Position numbers and translations under genes: made by a program. From assembly GCA_039024315.1 (NCBI GenBank), contig JBCCQN010000019.1, positions 1-61,258 on the forward strand: DNA of 61,258 nt. Direction: 5' to 3'. The stretch comes from JBCAWW01 sp039024315 (GTDB taxonomy: Bacteria > Bacteroidota > Bacteroidia > J057). Under the pieces are notes generated by a model. That model saw only the letters and a list, made by a program, of their open reading frames with translations. It ran no database searches and was not told where the DNA came from. Below, one piece after another: positions 60,177-61,258 of this stretch. Numbering within the stretch: the stretch's first letter is position 1; each line of letters begins with the position of its first letter.

Positions 60177-60983
60177 ATGAAAGCTCTCCGTAATTTTTCT
60201 TTTCTCGTCCTTCTATTTATCATCAGTGCCTGTAGTGAGCCTTTGGCCAGTGAGGCACAATCGCCTGCTGCTGCAAGTCGCGAGTATTATCAACTCAAAA
60301 TCTACACTTTCGCCACTGAGGCGCAACAAAACAGTACAGACCAGTATCTAAAAGAGGCCTTTTTACCGGCGCTCAAAAAATTGAATATGGGTCCGGTGGG
60401 AGTCTTCAAACATCGTCTCAGTGAAGAGGATAGCATCTTACGGACTTACTTGCTGATTCCGTTTCCCTCTTTAGCAGAATATCAATCACTAGATAGCAAG
60501 CTAGTGGCTGATGAAGCACATCAAAGCGCAGGCGCTCCCTATCTCAATGCGGCTCACGACCAAGCTCCTTATGAGCGTATAGAATCGAATTTACTCTATG
60601 CCTTTGAGGATATGCCCCAAATGAGCGCCACCAGAGTAGAAGGGCCTCGATCCGAAAGAGTTTACGAATTGCGCTCTTATGAATCAGCTACTGAAGAATT
60701 GTACCGCCTTAAGGTGGACATGTTTAATGCCGGTGGAGAGATTGCGCTTTTTGCGGATTTGGACTTCAAGGCGGTCTTTTATGCCGAGGTCTTAGCAGGA
60801 AATAAAATGCCCAACCTGATGTACATGACTACTTTTAGTAATATGGAGAGCCGCGATGCGCATTGGAAATCCTTTGTCGAATCTCCTCGCTGGGAAACCC
60901 TCAAAGCGATGGAGAAATATCAGAATACTGTCTCCAATGCGGACATCATGCTGCTTTATCCAACCGAGTATTCGGATTATTAA
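60177..60983 (+). CDS. NIPSNAP family lipoprotein
   Basis: A lipoprotein signal (NFSFLVLLFIISAC) precedes two dimeric alpha/beta-barrel NIPSNAP-like domains. The first begins EYYQLKIYTFATEAQQNSTD and contains MGPVGVFKHRL; the second begins RVYELRSYESATEELYRLKV and contains LMYMTTFSNMESRDAHWKSFVESPRW. The 268-residue length suits a two-domain member. The function is unknown; in Bacteroidota these proteins often sit beside Gfo/Idh/MocA and DUF6807 genes, as here, suggesting a shared sugar-related pathway. Confidence 0.88.
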   Translation: MKALRNFSFLVLLFIISACSEPLASEAQSPAAASREYYQLKIYTFATEAQQNSTDQYLKEAFLPALKKLNMGPVGVFKHRLSEEDSILRTYLLIPFPSLAEYQSLDSKLVADEAHQSAGAPYLNAAHDQAPYERIESNLLYAFEDMPQMSATRVEGPRSERVYELRSYESATEELYRLKVDMFNAGGEIALFADLDFKAVFYAEVLAGNKMPNLMYMTTFSNMESRDAHWKSFVESPRWETLKAMEKYQNTVSNADIMLLYPTEYSDY

Positions 60984-61028
60984 GCTTTGATTCTGATCTT
61001 AAGCCTAGCACAAAACCTACACAATCTT

Positions 61029-61258
61029 ATGAAAACGCATTTATTGCTATGGCTATTTATCGGTTTCAATACTCTGTCGGCTCAAGAATTAGAGATAAGC
61101 GCTGGGCTGAGTGGCAATTTGTTTTACGATCTGGGGTTTAATGACGGGAACACAAGCTCTACCTACACCCCTAGTTTAGGCTATCGATTACAAGTGGGGG
61201 TCGAGAAGGCGGAGATAGAAGGAATCAGAATCCCTTTTCGCTTTAGCTTTGCATATGA
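61029..61258 (+). CDS. Outer-membrane-type beta-barrel protein, N-terminal part (3' truncated by window edge)
   Basis: An open frame starts at the ATG 61029-61031 and runs off the end. It encodes MKTHLLLWLFIGFNTLSAQ, a signal peptide, followed by alternating beta-strand-like residues (LEISAGLSGNLFYDLGF, LGYRLQVGVEKAEIEG, IPFRFSFAY). This pattern suits a small outer-membrane beta barrel of the PorT/OmpA-like type, but too little is present to assign a family. Confidence 0.6.
   Translation, partial: MKTHLLLWLFIGFNTLSAQELEISAGLSGNLFYDLGFNDGNTSSTYTPSLGYRLQVGVEKAEIEGIRIPFRFSFAY

Noticed and set aside
1..61258. CRISPR arrays, integrases, insertion sequences, phage genes or defence systems
   Set aside because: I looked for evenly spaced direct repeats, transposase or recombinase motifs and typical defence domains on both strands and found none.

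Overview
The window looks like a chromosomal segment of a Bacteroidota bacterium, most likely Saprospiria (Lewinella/Saprospiraceae-like). This is inferred from two SusC/SusD outer-membrane uptake pairs, two C-terminal type IX secretion (T9SS) sorting domains of the YPNP type, FG-GAP/ASPIC-UnbV surface proteins, an ECF sigma/FecR/STN-receptor set, short Crp regulators, and starts that mostly lack a Shine-Dalgarno sequence. No tRNA, rRNA, CRISPR array, insertion sequence, integrase or phage gene was seen. No gene-free stretch exceeds 300 bases.

Layout. 1-2.3 kb: 3' part of a LysR regulator and an ABC ATPase/permease pair. 2.4-6.4 kb: aldo/keto reductase, TolB-like beta-propeller, sugar epimerase-like TIM barrel, small membrane protein, Crp/Fnr regulator. 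6.5-9.0 kb: NarL-type response regulator and TPR sensor kinase with overlapping genes. 9.2-12.0 kb: a secreted protein of unknown function and a fatty acid desaturase. 12.1-24.6 kb: one large nutrient-uptake locus on the minus strand (FecR, STN-type SusC, SusD, two FG-GAP/UnbV lipoproteins) with its ECF sigma gene divergent. 24.7-31.2 kb: Gfo/Idh/MocA oxidoreductase, GMC oxidoreductase with its subunit 3, DUF1330-like protein, GNAT acetyltransferase, DUF1501 protein. 31.2-37.5 kb: planctomycete-type cytochrome c/DUF1549/DUF1553 protein, 2OG-Fe(II) oxygenase, and a MauG-like di-haem peroxidase overlapping an MbnP-like gene. 37.7-44.0 kb: T9SS-exported GH9 glucanase, a membrane-anchored HTH protein, SGNH hydrolase, DASS symporter. 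44.0-54.7 kb: a second plus-strand surface locus (LTD-repeat T9SS protein, SusC, SusD, GLUG lipoprotein, alpha/beta-hydrolase lipoprotein). 54.8-61.3 kb: RapA-like helicase, Gfo/Idh/MocA plus DUF6807 pair, NIPSNAP lipoprotein, start of an outer-membrane-type protein.

Biologically the segment reads as glycan and organic-matter scavenging: capture by SusCD and surface lipoproteins, hydrolysis by GH9, SGNH and alpha/beta hydrolases, sugar oxidation by GMC and Gfo/Idh enzymes, and dicarboxylate uptake, under control of ECF/anti-sigma, two-component and Crp-type regulators.

The most unusual signal is not a gene. A family of 17-nt dispersed hairpins, 5'-A(G/T)CGTT-N4-GNA-N4'-3', is scattered over both strands, inside and between genes. 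The four stem bases differ from copy to copy but remain complementary, and the triloop is almost always GAA, GCA or GGA. I count 19 strict copies by eye and about 18 relaxed ones. A simple uniform-composition estimate predicts about 0.2 strict copies by chance.
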